From Cenococcum geophilum 1.58 (lineage: Eukaryota > Ascomycota > Dothideomycetes > Gloniales > Gloniaceae), in NCBI GenBank assembly GCA_001692895.1, contig KV748247.1, positions 310,001 to 374,000 on the forward strand: a stretch of DNA of 64,000 bases, in the 5' to 3' direction. Positions 28,625 to 40,900 of this stretch are shown piece by piece. The first letter of the stretch is position 1; every line of letters begins with the position of its first letter. The notes beneath the pieces are model-generated. The model saw only the letters and a program-made list of their open reading frames with translations. It was not told where the DNA came from and searched no databases. Both the position numbers and the translations under genes were made by a program.

Positions 28625-30888
28625 TAATGGGCAAATATAAGAAAAAGTAGAACTAGAAACAGGGATACCATAGGGATCGCCTATATCCCCTATCTTATTT
28701 CTACTATATATACGCAATATCTGCAACATACAAACAGAAGGAGCCTATTCTCTTAGCTATATGGACGATTTTGCAATTACGGTTACCTCAAATTCAGCTA
28801 AATCTAATTGTAAAAAGCTAGAGAAAATAGCGCTAGAGCTAATGTCTAAGGCTAAAGAAGCTGCTATTAGTTTCGACGTTAGCAAAATAGAGCTTATACA
28901 CTTCCATAGTAAACGTACTACTATAGAAGAAGGGTTAAAGCTAGGAGACGTAGAAATATCCCCTAAACCCCTAGTTGGGTAGCTAGGGGTATTCCTAAAC
29001 TCTAAGCTTACTTTTAAACAATATATAGAAATACAAATCTCTAAAGCAAAGACAGCCTTCTATTTAATTAGAAGACTAGGTAATACACAAAGAGGTCTAT
29101 CTCTATAAGCCCTACAACAGCTCTATATAGCATGCGTTACTACTATAGCAGACTACAAAGTACAATGCTGGTGGAAAAGTAAATCTAGAGACTACCTACT
29201 AGATAGGTACCAATCTCTACAAAATAAGGCCCTAAAACTAGTTCTAGGAGCGTTTAGAGGATCTCCTAGCCAAGCTNTAGAGATNNAAGCCTNTATTCCT
29301 CCNCCTAGAATTAGATTTAAAAAGCTTTGCAATAACTACGCATTAAGAATCCTAAAATNTAAGGAAAACCACGTAATTAAGAAGGTCTATATAGAAGAGA
29401 TCAACAAAGATAGGGACGAATTAGCAGCTAATTCTAGCTCTAGCTCTAGCCCTAAAAACTATACTATAAAGTAACTCTTACAGCCAAATACATAGCTACT
29501 ATCTCTAGCCTCTAGAGTTTAGCAGCTAATTTAAAACTGGAAAATAGAGAGAACTTCTCTAAATTGGCAAAAACCGTGGTCTTCTCCTATTTCTGCATCC
29601 TTTTCTATCTTAAAAGGTAGTAAGGAAGAAGCTGCACAAGAACACCTAAAACTAGTAGAAAATTTATAAGAATCCCTAGAGTAGGACCTAGTAGATATAT
29701 ACTACACAGATGGCTCTAAAGACAATAAATTAAATATAGCTGCTATATGTAAAATAGGGGAGAGAAATAGGATTAAATATGCAATAAACTGGAATCTAGG
29801 ACCTTATATGGAAATTATAAACGCAGAGATCTATGCAGTCTATAGGGCCCTAGAACACCTAAAATAATAAAGACTAAAAGAGAAACAAGTCTATATCTTT
29901 ATAGTTAGCTAAGCGGCTATTAAGAGATTATAGCTTAATTCTCTTACAGGGGGGCAAGAACTAGTCTTTAAAATTACGTAAAGCTGCTCCTATCTAGCTA
30001 GTAAGGGGATCTCTATTAACTTTTACTGGGTTCCTAGCCATCTAGGAATCTATGGGAATAAAATAGCAGATAAACTAGCTAAAAGGGACCTTTTTAAAAG
30101 AAAACTACAATCTTCTTATACCTTCCTAGCCTATATAGGGAGAGCAGCAAGAGAAAAGATACTAGAATAGTGGAAAAATAACTGGCAACAGAATAAGAAT
30201 AAAGGAAAACACTATACTAGGATCTGTAAAGGAAGCTATTCCTTNTCTCTTAAAGCCCCTAAGGATAAATATCCTAAAAGGCTATTTTAAATCCTTCTCT
30301 AAAGTAATAGGGGGGGAAGACGAAGATNGTAGATGCTTTAAGGAATATAGAGCACTACAAACCCCTAAGTACCTACTACTAGACTGTAACCTATATAGAG
30401 AAGAAAGAAGAGAAATGCAAAAGAAACTAGGCTCTTCCCTCTCTCTAAAAAAGCTATTTTGTACACAAAAAGGAAAAGAGGCGCTTTTTCTATTTCTAAG
30501 TAGGATAGGGATAGCTACTAGAAAGTGGCTAATAACAGCAGGATCTATAAAAGGAGGTAACTCCTACTAAGCTCCTAGTAAAGAGATATTAGTAAGTAAA
30601 AGGATAGAAATAAATCACAAAAGAATAGGGATAGGCGTTAGGATTTCTTAATTTTCTTACAGTTTTCTACCGCTTTTTCATTCCCTAGTAGTTGCTTGTA
30701 ACTTAGTATTTTATTAAGGAACTATAAACTCCTAGTTTAGGGGCTTATAAACTACTAGGACATAGTTACTAGTACATATTAAGCTGCCCTAAGGGATTTA
30801 TATATATAGGACTATAGCGCTATAGCCTAGAGGCTGCATACGCAGTATTATACGTAGTATAATACAACGGATTTAAAAAAAAAAATTT
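28625..30888 (+). mobile_element. 5'-truncated Tad1-like LINE inserted in an older LINE
   Basis: Non-LTR retrotransposon fragment of about 2.26 kb. It begins inside RT just before GIP-stop-GSPISPILFLLYI, carries an intact RT motif C SYMDDFAIT near 28757, then an RNase H domain (YYTDGSKDNK near 29700, FYWVPSHLGIYGNKIADKLA near 30040) and a C-terminal tail. It ends in a poly(A) run at 30875-30885. TTACTA at 28619-28624 and 30889-30894 is the target duplication. Far fewer RIP stops than its surroundings, so it is younger or was less targeted. Ambiguous N bases occur at 29277-29359, 30245 and 30328. Confidence 0.85.
28761..29472 (+). pseudogene. LINE reverse transcriptase C-terminal half
   Basis: The frame starts at MDDFAITVTSNSAKSNCKK and runs through ISFDVSKIELIHFHS and LGVFLNSKLTFKQYIE to ALKLVLGAFRGSP. 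It is interrupted by TAG at 28980 and TAA at 29107, both at positions where Trp or Gln is expected from relatives. The thumb and connection region follow the usual Tad1 order. No functional enzyme is expected. Confidence 0.75.
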
Positions 30889-31695
30889 TTACTAAGGGTG
30901 TTTTCTAAAGCAATAGGGCGGTAGCTTCCTAGGATTAAGTAGTTTGCTTTACCTTCTTTTTATTAAACTACTATTATTACAAATCTTCTAAGTTGCGGGT
31001 GGTAGCCTATTATAAAGTATACTTTAGCTATATCTATAAGCTAGGGTACTATAAGCGGTTTATAGAACTTTAAGGCCTTATTTAAAATCTTATTCGGTCC
31101 TAGTGCTATATTATTTAAAAGGCAACTAATAGTTATAGCTATTTCTTCTATTATTATATTGCTATTAACTTATAGCAGGTTACTAATATTTTACCCATAA
31201 TGTTACTAAGGTCTACTAAAGCCGGTTAGGGGAAGAACCTTTTTATAAGTATCTTTACCTTCTTATTATTATTATTAGTGGCCTATAATTCCCCTGTTTT
31301 TTATAGGGGTAATAAATATAAGTCTTCTACTAGGCGTCCTACCTTATTCTTTACCTATTTTACTATAATCTAATGGCCCTTATTATAGGGAAGGCTTAAG
31401 TTAGAAGTATATTTATTTATAAACTACTTCTAGTTATTCCTTACTTTTTTTCTTAGGGTATTCTTTAACTAGTTTCTTATATCTTTATATTATCTCTTAT
31501 CTTTAGAGTTATAGCTATTTATATATTTCCTTTTTACTTATTATTAGCTAGCTATAAAAACTACGTATTATATAGACTATATATATTCCGTATAGGGGCC
31601 TAGTTTTAAAATTAGGTAGTACTCTTCTAGCCTATTTTTAATTACTACCTAAATTCTTTCTAGTCTTTAGTTAATTTTTATAGGGGTAGCTAGTG
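30889..31695 (-). pseudogene. Minus-strand Tad1-like LINE, linker and N-terminal RT
   Basis: Minus-strand reading gives NLSLPYNKGH, LIKRFFPQPALVDLSNI, IALGPNKILNKALKFYKPL, YFIIGYHPQLRRFVIIV and GSYRPIALENTLSK, the N-terminal RT block of Tad1-type elements. The next residues (LERVVMDYI) continue at 28610, across the inserted plus-strand LINE. The endonuclease domain expected further upstream is missing; the repeat at 31696 begins instead. Confidence 0.75.
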
Positions 31696-32063
31696 TAACG
31701 GGACTAGCCTAGTTATAGTAGGAATGTCTTAGTAAAACACTTAATAGATAAATTCTAACGCTTTAACCAAATTCTGCTAAATTCTGCTAGCTTAATCGAC
31801 TTCTGCCGAATTCTATTAGCTTAATTAACTTCTGCTAAGTTCTACTAGATTAAGCAAATCCTACCAAAGCCTATTAAAGACTGCGTGCGTATATACGCAT
31901 GCATTAACTACTAAGACCCCTAACTATTTAATTATATAATTCTCTCGTTATCCCTTTTACTTCTTTACGCAACGTCTTATTTTTAGCAAAAGCTATATAC
32001 CTTTAAATTTAGATAGAATTTATATTATTCCTTTAAATCTTTCTTAAAGTCTCTTCGCGCCCT
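31696..32063 (+). repeat. Inverted-repeat unit, right copy
   Basis: Reverse-complement partner of 27575-27914, and partly matched by 18800-19054. It contains ATTCTGCTA/TTCTGCCGAATTC words and the AAGACCCCTAACTATTTAATTA block. Its family (MITE, solo LTR or element terminus) cannot be settled from ends alone. Confidence 0.6.
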
Positions 32064-32394
32064 AATATTACGTTGCGTTAAAATAACTACTATTAAAATG
32101 ACAAATAAACTTAAACCTCTTACGTTAACTATAAGCATTATAGCCCTAATTAGGGAACAGTTAACTATAATATAATAGTCCTTTATAGATTCTCTGGCCT
32201 AATAGCGAGCAATATTAGAAGCCTAGTATTAGTAATTAATAGGAGCAATTTATAAAGAACTCTATAACCTTAAAGCAATTATATTAGCGACCCTAATAGC
32301 AACACCTATAAATAAAATTAAAATAACTGTATATAAACCTAACCCGTTAAATATAAACCCTAAACTAGTAACGGTAGCTTAACCTATACCTATA
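32064..32394 (+). pseudogene. Gag-like N-terminal fragment, split by Fot1 copy 1
   Basis: From 32099 the plus strand reads MTNKLKPLTLTISIIALIRE and onward as a helical, Gln-rich gag-like N-terminus, with TAG/TAA at expected Gln codons. It stops at the Fot1 insertion at 32395 and seems to continue at 34153-34391 (LIKYLILE-like gag core, poorly preserved). Family likely Ty3/gypsy, different from the elements nearby. Confidence 0.4.
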
Positions 32395-34152
32395 AGCTCG
32401 GACCCCTAAAACTCGGCCGCCCCCTAAACTCGGCCACTTAAGCGAATCGAACCCTACCACTTTTAAAGCTATCTATACTTAATTAAATCAACTTAACCCC
32501 TAACCCCTACGTGTAATTTAATATATTGGCCTCGGCCTTTCTACCTAGCGCATTTTTAGGCTTTAATTTTAACTCCTTTGTTGTTATTTTAGCCTCTTTC
32601 TCCTCTACCTCCTCTATACCTTATTTAACCAATTCTATATTTCTAAATTCTATATTTAGACCTTTAAGGTCTTTAAGCTGCGATTGCGAGCTATATATTT
32701 AAGCGTCCTTATATATAGTCTCTACAGTAAGTTGCTTAAGTTAGTGACTTCCTTTTTAGAAAAGTAACTAAGTCTTTTAACTAAGTATATATTTGTTGCA
32801 AAGGCTATAAACTACTCAATATATATTAAAAGGCTTTTTTAGGATGTCTATAGTATTAAACTAATTACGGTTAGCTTATTTAAAGCTTAAAGCCTTTATT
32901 AAAGCCTTATTTTTAACCTATAAAGACTTAAAGCCTATACGTAGATTCTATAGATAAATACTAAAGGTATACTACCTAAATTTAACTATTTTTGCTAAAA
33001 GACCTTCCTTTTAGGCTTTATAGTTATACTTAGTAAAGCAGCACCCTTTAATTTAAGTTATATTATTAAGAAATATAAGCTCTATAATTTAGTCCTAATA
33101 TTTTAATTTTATAGAGAAGAAATACAATAGGTTTGGGGGTTACTATATTAAATAAAGCAGTAGAAAAATAAGTTATATATTATATTATATATATTTTAAT
33201 AAAAACTTAATTATATAGTGGCCTATATAGCTATTAAAAATAATAATTAGGCTTTATTACTAAAAAACCCGGTTTTATATAAGAAAATATTAGTAAATTA
33301 GTTAAATATAATAATATTTATTCTTTTAACTATCTTTAAATATTATATATACCTAATAGAGTGTTTTTCCTTAGTAGAATTATATTAATTAAAAGTGTTT
33401 TCCTTTAAAATTTATAAGAAGTTTAATTAAGTAATTAAGGGTAGATATTATCCCTATAATAAACACCTATTTATAATTATTTAGTAACTATATAAAGGCT
33501 TTCTCTTTAAAGGTATCTTTAGTAGTAATTTAGTTTATATATACACTTAATATAACTTTAAATTCATTTATATATTAGGCATTTTCTACTTATATATTAA
33601 CCTTCCTTTATACTTTTTTTTATAAAGGTTACATCATTTTTAAATTTACTTTAGTTATGCCCTATTAACTTACATACTTTCCATTAACTAGGGGAAAAAA
33701 ATTTATATAAATTTTTTATTTAAAATACCTAATTACCTATATTTTACTTAGGGGCTTTATATTGCTATTTTAATTAAATATTTAGATTACTATTCTTTTA
33801 TAATTATATATATAAGGGAATAAATATTTATAAATTATATTTAAGTACCCAATTAATAAGCAAGGCCACTTATATAGAAGTTAATTCCTATTTATATTAG
33901 TGTATAAATTGCCCTAGTAGCATACTACTTAATTAATTGCTTAAAACTAACAAAGGGACACCGTGTGCAAGCATAGCTTTTCGCGCATACTTAAACACCA
34001 GATTTAAAATCTATAATAGCTATTTATAAGTTCTACTTATTTTGGTCTATGTTAATTAATTCGTTATAGAGAAAATAAGTTAACAAATTGGTGGTTTAAT
34101 TTTGGTTAAGTGGCCGACTTCTAGAGGTGGCCAAGTTTTAGGGGTCTGAGCT
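32395..34152 (-). mobile_element. Fot1/pogo-type DNA transposon, copy 1
   Basis: A 1758-bp element with terminal inverted repeats AGCTCGGACCCC...GGGGTCTGAGCT, flanked by TA on both sides (32393-32394, 34153-34154) as expected for the Tc1/mariner superfamily. A second TIR-internal repeat (ACTCGGCC) follows. It is in opposite orientation to the copy at 44145-45932. The minus-strand transposase frame is heavily interrupted. Confidence 0.85.
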
Positions 34153-34391
34153 TAATAAACCCAATACTAACTATAAAATCTAAAAAAACTCCCTAACTCT
34201 CTAATATTTAATAGAAATTAAAATAACCTATATCCCTTTATAACTAATACCCTACTAAAGTTAGTAAGATTAGCTATAAAATATCTTATTTAAGTAAAGA
34301 CGTTATATAAACTATAGACTTATTCTTCTATAATAGCATCTTCGTTAATTTTAAAATTATTATCTCTCTATTAGAATAAATATATAATAAT
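34153..34391 (+). pseudogene. Continuation of the gag-like fragment beyond Fot1 copy 1
   Basis: AT-rich and stop-riddled. Plus-strand reading suggests the core of a retrotransposon gag (SKISYKISYLSKDVI, then FVNFKIIISLLEQIYNN-like spacing). It ends where the gypsy LTR starts at 34392. Assignment is weak. Confidence 0.3.
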
Positions 34392-35140
34392 TATAACGGA
34401 ACCTTATAGTAGGTACGGAGGACGGCCCAGAAAGAGATTTCTCCTTCCTATTTGGGAAAAGTGCGGTTTTGGTGCCAAGACCCCACCAAAATTTGCCAAA
34501 TTTTTAACTTCGAGCTTTATAAAAGCAACTCTACACCAACCTTTTAATAGAATCTACTCACTTAATCGCTTATAATATCCTTTATATACCTCCTACTGTT
34601 TTCCCTACTATTTTTAAGCCCAAAATGCCTTACTACGGCCTTGCAACGAGGGCGCAGGCCGTAGTAATAAAGGCTTTAGGTACACCCCTAAAACTAATTA
34701 CTTAAGTTACTAAGATTAGCGGTAGGCATATTGGTAACCTAGTAAAAAAGGTAGTAGAGAATGGTTAGAATGCAAATTGGGTTCTCCTTAATAACCACCT
34801 TAAGGATAAGCCCCGCGCAGGGCGTACTAAAAAGATTACCCCTAATATTAAGCAGAGAGTTATAAACGCCGTTATATACGATCGTTACGGGCGTAAAAAA
34901 AGTAGTAAAAAAATAGCTCGCGAAATAGGTATCTCTGCGGCGTCCGTTTAAATTATACTTAAAAAGCACGGCTTCCGTAAAATAAAGCTAATAAGGAAGC
35001 CTAGATTAACTACAGCTATAAAAAATAAACGATATAGTCGCCTCCCCTTTGCTCCTCCGTCCGTCGTCGTAAGGGCGCCGCCGGTTGTATACCCCCTAAA
35101 GACACGTCACCACGACGCTAGCCACCACAACCAACGATTC

Positions 35141-35355
35141 TACTACAACCAGTCTGCTATAGAGCAGACGACCTCCTCTACAACCAGTCTGCTGCAGGGT
35201 AGACGACCTCCTTTATAACCAGTCTGCCGCAGGGCAGACGACCCCCACTATAACTAGTCTGCTACAGGGCAGACGACCTCCTCTACAACAAGTCTGCCGC
35301 AGGGCAGACGACCTCCTCTATAACCAGTCTGCTGCAGAGCAGACGACCTCTACTG
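35141..35355 (+). repeat. 35-bp tandem repeat, about six units, hairpin-forming
   Basis: Six units of roughly 35 bp built on ACCAGTCTGCTGCAGGGCAG. Each holds the inverted pair GTCTGC...GCAGAC and so can fold into a short stem. Units differ by a few transitions. The array retains CA and CG pairs, unlike the RIP-type sequence around it. Confidence 0.85.
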
Positions 35356-35400
35356 CAACCGGTCCACGGCTGTCGCGCTATAGGCAATCAAACTATAGAG

Positions 35401-35466
35401 GACCGCAGGCGTACCGCAGGCGCACCGCAGGCGTACCGCAGGCGCACCGCAGGCGTACCGTAGACG
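35401..35466 (+). repeat. 11-bp tandem repeat ACCGCAGGCGT/C, about six units
   Basis: Alternating ACCGCAGGCGT and ACCGCAGGCGC units in a perfect head-to-tail array. A degraded relative (ACCGCAAACGTACTG) is at about 25505-25600. Together with the 35-bp array it may act as the promoter-type 5' region of the LINE family; that is inferred from position. Confidence 0.8.
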
Positions 35467-37994
35467 ATGCACTGCTAGGGTAGCTGTAGGGGATAGGGGA
35501 AGGGGGCCGGCCCGTGTTACCATTAGCACGTTAAATATAAGGTGTATAGGGGAATTGGTATTTATACCCCATATAAGACAACCTTGTAAAAAATTTTCCT
35601 ACTACGGTGGGTTTTATGTAGTAAGGTTCGCCCTTATAAAATACCTGTTTCCTAAAATATAAAACTAGGATTAATAGCCTACTTATAGGGAGAGTAGCTA
35701 TTAATTACTAATTCCCTACCTACTCTTAAGCAAGGAGAAGAATAGGTTACATTACTAAAAAAAGTCGTATAGGAATAACTGGTAGTTGTCTCTAAGCTGG
35801 TAAACTATATAGAGCCCTTTGTTTTTATATGCAAATGTTACTAAATCTATCTTTTAGAGCGCTTTTTCTACTCTAGAAACGGCAGAATACGGCAGAAATA
35901 GATAAAAGAGCTAGGATTTCCTTTTGATTTTCTTGGTACGAACTAAACTATAGTAAGCAAAACACCAGGACAAAACTCCCCTAGCATTTAAAACGGGCCA
36001 GAGTGCCTACTTAGTTACTAGTATATGTTAAGCTGCCTAGAAAGGATTTATGTATATAGGACTATAGCGCCATAGCCTAGAGGCTGCATGCGTAGTATTG
36101 TACGTAGTATAATATAACGGACTTAAAAAGAAAAAAAAAAAAAACAAACGATATAGATTTGCACTGGCTTATCGTCATTGGACGTTAGAAGATTAGAAGG
36201 CTGTGATTTAGTTAGATAAGACGAGTATTATTTTAGGCCACCGTCGAGGGGGCTATTGAGTATGGCGACAATCGAATAAGGCCTGCGTACGCAGCTGCGT
36301 ACGAGAGCGGTAGAAGGGGTACTCCGAGTTTATGTTTTGGGGTTACTTTACATATAACTTTAAAGGCCCTTACTATATTTGGAAGCCCCAAATAAAGAAG
36401 AAATTTAACGAATTAAAATCTATTATTAAGATCTAGAATTAAGCTCTAGAGCTAAAGGCATATAAGGCCTGGAAGAAGAATTAAGCCGCTAAAAGGAGCC
36501 TATATAAACTACGTTATAAGAGGCAAATGGGTGGCGCTTCTACTAAATAGAAGTTTATGGCGTTATACGGAGCTTTAACTTAATTAGATGGAGGTAGAAT
36601 TAACTAGTAGCAATATCTAATGAATATTTTAATACTAAAACTTCTTCTATTTGCCTAGAGTCTTACATACTTAAATCCTAATACGATTGTATAGGAAGAT
36701 ATAGCTACTACTTATATTGCAAAGATTCACTAAACCTACTTTAACGCTTGCGAGATTTAACGTCTTCTTTAGCTAGGTAATTCGCCTAATCTAAATATAA
36801 TTAAGCCCTATTAGGGCTACCTAAAACGGATTACTATAAAAAGAGGCCCGCTTACCTCCCGCGCAGCTATAGAGAAGGCTTGGCTTAGAGCTTAGCAAGA
36901 TCTTAAGCAGTAGCAAATTTAGCAGTGGATTAAGAGGATCCCTTACTATATTAAGAAGATTATAGAACTTAAAGAAGGCAACGATTATAGAGAGGGAGCA
37001 GATAAAAAGTAGTAAAGCTAGAAGCAGCTCCGTACGGAAGCCAATCGCAAACTCTCTATAATTATTGAGGTGCTTAAAACGGGCTACAAGATATTACGTA
37101 ATTACTGTAGTCTGCCTAATGCCTATTTATAATTCTTCCTACCTACGCAGAGCCGTAAGGAAATTGAGGAGATTACTAAGGAAGAGTGGCAAAAATTAGC
37201 TGATTTGGTTGTTCCAAATCGACGTTAAAACACTTAAGGCTCTGGCTTAATTGTAGATTAACAGCTCTATAACCAGAGACTCCAAAGAAACAATCGCAAT
37301 CAGGTAATCGAACGGGTAGAGAGCCAGGTAGAGAGCCAGATAGAGAGCTAAGAACAACAGAGGCAACTAAGGCCTCGAAAACCTCGAAAGCCTATAGAAT
37401 ATAAGGTGCGGTGGAACGAGGTCAATTAGGTAAATGCTAGACACTAAAACACCACGTTTTAGAAGCTATATAGACAATATACTAGTATTAAAAGCTTTAA
37501 TCAAGCTAATTAAGTTAATTTTAGTGAGGTCTTGGCGCTTAAAACCGCACTTTTCCTAAATAGGAAGGAGAAATATCTTTCTGGGCCGTCCTCCGTACTA
37601 TGGTAGGCTTATTATTAGACTAGGTATATAGGTAATGTAAATAAAAGTCAACAACGTAACAATAATGGAGTAGTTGTTTAATAGATTAACTTTAATTATA
37701 TTCTAAGAATTACAATAAGGAGGGAACTATCTAGGTAGGGACCATAGTCCTTTAAATATACAACCGTACTCCTAAGAAATCCTCCTTATACATAAGGTAC
37801 GTATACTCTATCTACTCTATTATAGATTACCTAGATCCCCTTAGATTATATAAATTACATTATATAACCTTAGTTACTATTCCTCGTCATATAGCTCTAT
37901 TAGTTCCATTCTAGACTATACCTAAATTAACTAACTAGCTTCTTTTAACTCTTCCCCAAGTAGTTATAATATTATACTTAAAGCGTCCATAACA

Positions 37995-40900
37995 CCATCT
38001 CCTCCCTTTTTATCTTTATCCTTAAAGATTTAAAACATCTCTAAGTCGTTTATTAAAGGTATAATATCCATCTAATTAATTTAGTTAATATTATTGCTTC
38101 TTATACCTAAAGTCTCTTCCTTTTCCTTAACTGTCCGTCATACTCGCACTATTACTGCAATATTATCTCTTAGTAAGATCATGCTATCTCCGTATTCTTA
38201 TTATTCAAAAAAGGGGTTAGTTTATATTACGTTAGTAAACCTATCTTTATAATAACTATCCTCTTATTTAAAGTGCACTAAAGCAAATATTTGTTTATCC
38301 TATAACGTTCGCTCTATCTCTAATACTAAATATACGTGTCCTATTACTCTAAATAGTTGTCTAGTTCCCTAATTAATCTATCTTAAGGTTTTATATTTAA
38401 TCTACTGCTACGCAGCTAGATAATAAATTATCTATTACTCTTGCTAAACTCCGTCATTCTTATAATACTAAATAAGAGGCTGCCGATACTTAGCAACGGG
38501 CCCTTAAGTCTTATTTTACGGCGTCCGCTCAGCTAATCCATCTTAAAAAGGTTTATAAAAAGGTCCGTTTTAAGAAGTAAAAGCTTATAAAATAAGGTTT
38601 ATAGGAACTTAGTAATAAAAGAACTAATTCTCTCCTAGCTAAGAAGGAAATAGATTTAAGTAGTTCGGCAACTGCTCTTCTTAGGTCCCCCTTAGGTGAC
38701 TTATTCTTTAGTGATTCTTCTTTATTAATACTGCCTGACCTAATCTCTCCTAATACTCCTATACCTTTCTTATAGCGTTCTTTAAATTTTTTAGTAGCTC
38801 CTAGGTAGTCTTGCTATAGCCTATCTACTTAACCTTATACTATATTTTGTCGTTAATGTCCTTATAACTAACAATCTTTAAAACTTACTATTTATCTTCT
38901 TCTTATCCTCTATATATATCTGCCTTATAAACTAGTAGTTTAATATTTCTATATACTGGTTTTAGCATTACAATATACTATATAGGGTAGATCTTTATTT
39001 TAGCTAGTAAGTTTAACTTAAATATAACCGGTAAAATTCTTTATATAATCTTAAAAGGTCCTAATCTAACGTAGTCTAACTTCTTACTTAGTTATTAACT
39101 CTTAAAATTTTTATATAGTAGCTACACTTTATCTCCCTCCTTAAGATCTAGTCCCTTAGATCTCTTAGCGTTATAGTACTTTTTTATTCTTTCTTATACT
39201 TTTTTTGCTAATTCCATAAGGTTTATATAAAGATTTATTAATATCTTTATTCTTTCTTTAGCTGTGCTACTTATTTTCTTCGCTTATTGTAGTAATAACA
39301 ATATTCTTAGCTTATATCCATAATTCGCCTTAAATAGTAATATGCCTATTCCTTCTTATAGTGTTATATTATATATAAACTATACTATTAGTAATAATAA
39401 TATCTAATTATTCTGTGCGTGGTTAATATAGTGTCTTAGATACTATTCTAGTATCTAGTTTAACCGCTCTATTTAACCGTCTATCTATAAATAATATGTG
39501 GTAAAAGTTGCTACTCTAACTTCTTATTCCGCTAAGAATACCTCCTAAAATATTATTATAAATCTTAGATCCCTATCTAATATAATCTTACTTAGTACTT
39601 TATATTTTATAAACACTTCTTTAATATAAACTCTAGTGACTTCTTCTACTAATATTTCTTCTATATATGCTATAAAGTATCCCCACTTTATAAGCTTGTC
39701 TACTATTACTAAGATTATATTATAATCTTATCCGGTAATAAGGTCCCTTAACCTTAGTAATTTAATAATAAAGTCCTATAATATAACTTCCTATAATCTT
39801 TCTAGCATCTTAACAGGTTATAGCCCTCTATATAGCTTATGCCTTATTAGTTTATTCCTCTAGCAATTTAAATATTCCTTTATAACTTTTTACGCTAAGC
39901 CCTAAATTCCGTTAATAATATACTCCTCTTAGAGTCTTAATACTAAGCCCATGGCTCTATTATATCTTTAAGTTATTCCTTTATAAAACTCTTTTATAAA
40001 GTGCTTTACTATACTTCTTAGGATATACTTTACTTTATAATTTTCATATATATCCGTCTATAGATCTTCTAATTATACTTTTAGAATTCTTTATACCTAA
40101 AAGCTTTTTAGTAATTCGTAAACTCTATTTAATTCTTTCTAAGTTATTATAATTTTTAGATAATTGTACCTAATCAATCTATCTATATCTTTTTGCAGTA
40201 AAGCCCCTAACGGCTTTTTATCATTTTACAGTTTAGCTTTTTAACTTAGAGCATCTACTTATATATTATCTATACCCTTAGTATATTAAATCTTAAAATA
40301 ATATTCTATAAGTATCTCTACCTATCTAACTTATCTTTAGTTAAGTTCCTTTATTATTAGAAACTCTATTAGGTTCTTATAATCTATCTTAACTATAAAT
40401 AGTTTTTTTATACCTTATAAGAATACTCTTTATTTTTTTTAATACTGTAACTATACCTAATAACTCCTTATTATAGATATTATAGTTTAACTCTAATAGC
40501 GTTATCTTCTAACTATAGTATACTACTAGGTGCCATCTATTTTAATATTTCTATATAAAGTACGCCCCTAATATATAGTCTAATACATTAGTTTCTATAA
40601 CCGTCTCTAGTCCTAGTTAATAGATTTTAAAAACTAGCTCCTAGGTAAATAATTCCTTAACTTTTTTTAAATAGCTTTTATTATTCCTCTCCCTATACTT
40701 ATAGTTCTTCTTTCTTTATTAATTACGTAAATAGTTTAATATCTTTTAACTATTACGCTATAAACCTCCTATAGTAATTATAGAACCCTAGGAATAATCT
40801 TAACTATATAACGTTCTCTAGTTTTTACCAATTTACTATAGCCTTAATCTTTTATAAATTTATACTAAGTTAGCCTAGTTTAATAATAAATCTAATAAAA

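Larger units (their letters stand above)
35039..36146 (+). mobile_element. Non-autonomous LINE-derived element with tandem repeats and poly(A)
   Basis: About 1.1 kb inserted in the mariner transposase gene. AAACGATATAG stands at 35028-35038 and again right after the poly(A) run near 36148-36160, an 11-bp target duplication. The front half carries tandem repeats (35141-35466) that match the LINE 5'-like relic at 25310-25700. The last 150-200 bp match the 3' tail of the LINE at 28625-30888 (shared GGACTATAGCGC, AGAGGCTGCAT, CGTAGTATAAT). No open reading frame remains, so it looks like a 5' end joined to a 3' tail, mobilised by LINE enzymes. Confidence 0.7.
34416..37595 (+). mobile_element. Tc1/mariner DNA transposon, split by a LINE-derived insert
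   Basis: Long terminal inverted repeats of roughly 65-70 bp start CGGAGGACGGCCCAGAAAGA and end in the complement ...GGGCCGTCCTCCG, with TA duplicated at 34414-34415 and 37596-37597. The plus-strand transposase begins at 34625 (MPYYGLATRAQAVVIKALG), shows the paired HTH part to 35038, then resumes at 36150 (NKRYRFALAYRHWTLEDW). LDKTSIILGHRRGG carries the first catalytic Asp, FMFWGYF follows, and GNSPNLNIIKPYWGYLKR-like sequence covers the second Asp (now Asn) and the Glu (now Lys). Stops and lost acidic residues make it inactive. Confidence 0.85.
34392..37994 (-). repeat. 3' LTR of minus gypsy element 2, split by a mariner
   Basis: 24 bp of LTR end (34392-34415) and 399 bp of the rest (37596-37994) flank a mariner insertion. 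Removing the mariner and one TA gives 421 bp, close to the 423-424 bp of the sister LTRs. A purine-rich tract (minus strand GGGAGGAGATGG) follows at about 37995-38010, as expected for the polypurine tract. Confidence 0.8.

Noticed and set aside
34739-34969. A 76-codon minus-strand frame
   Set aside because: Antisense to the mariner transposase N-terminus, which has the recognisable HTH order on the plus strand.
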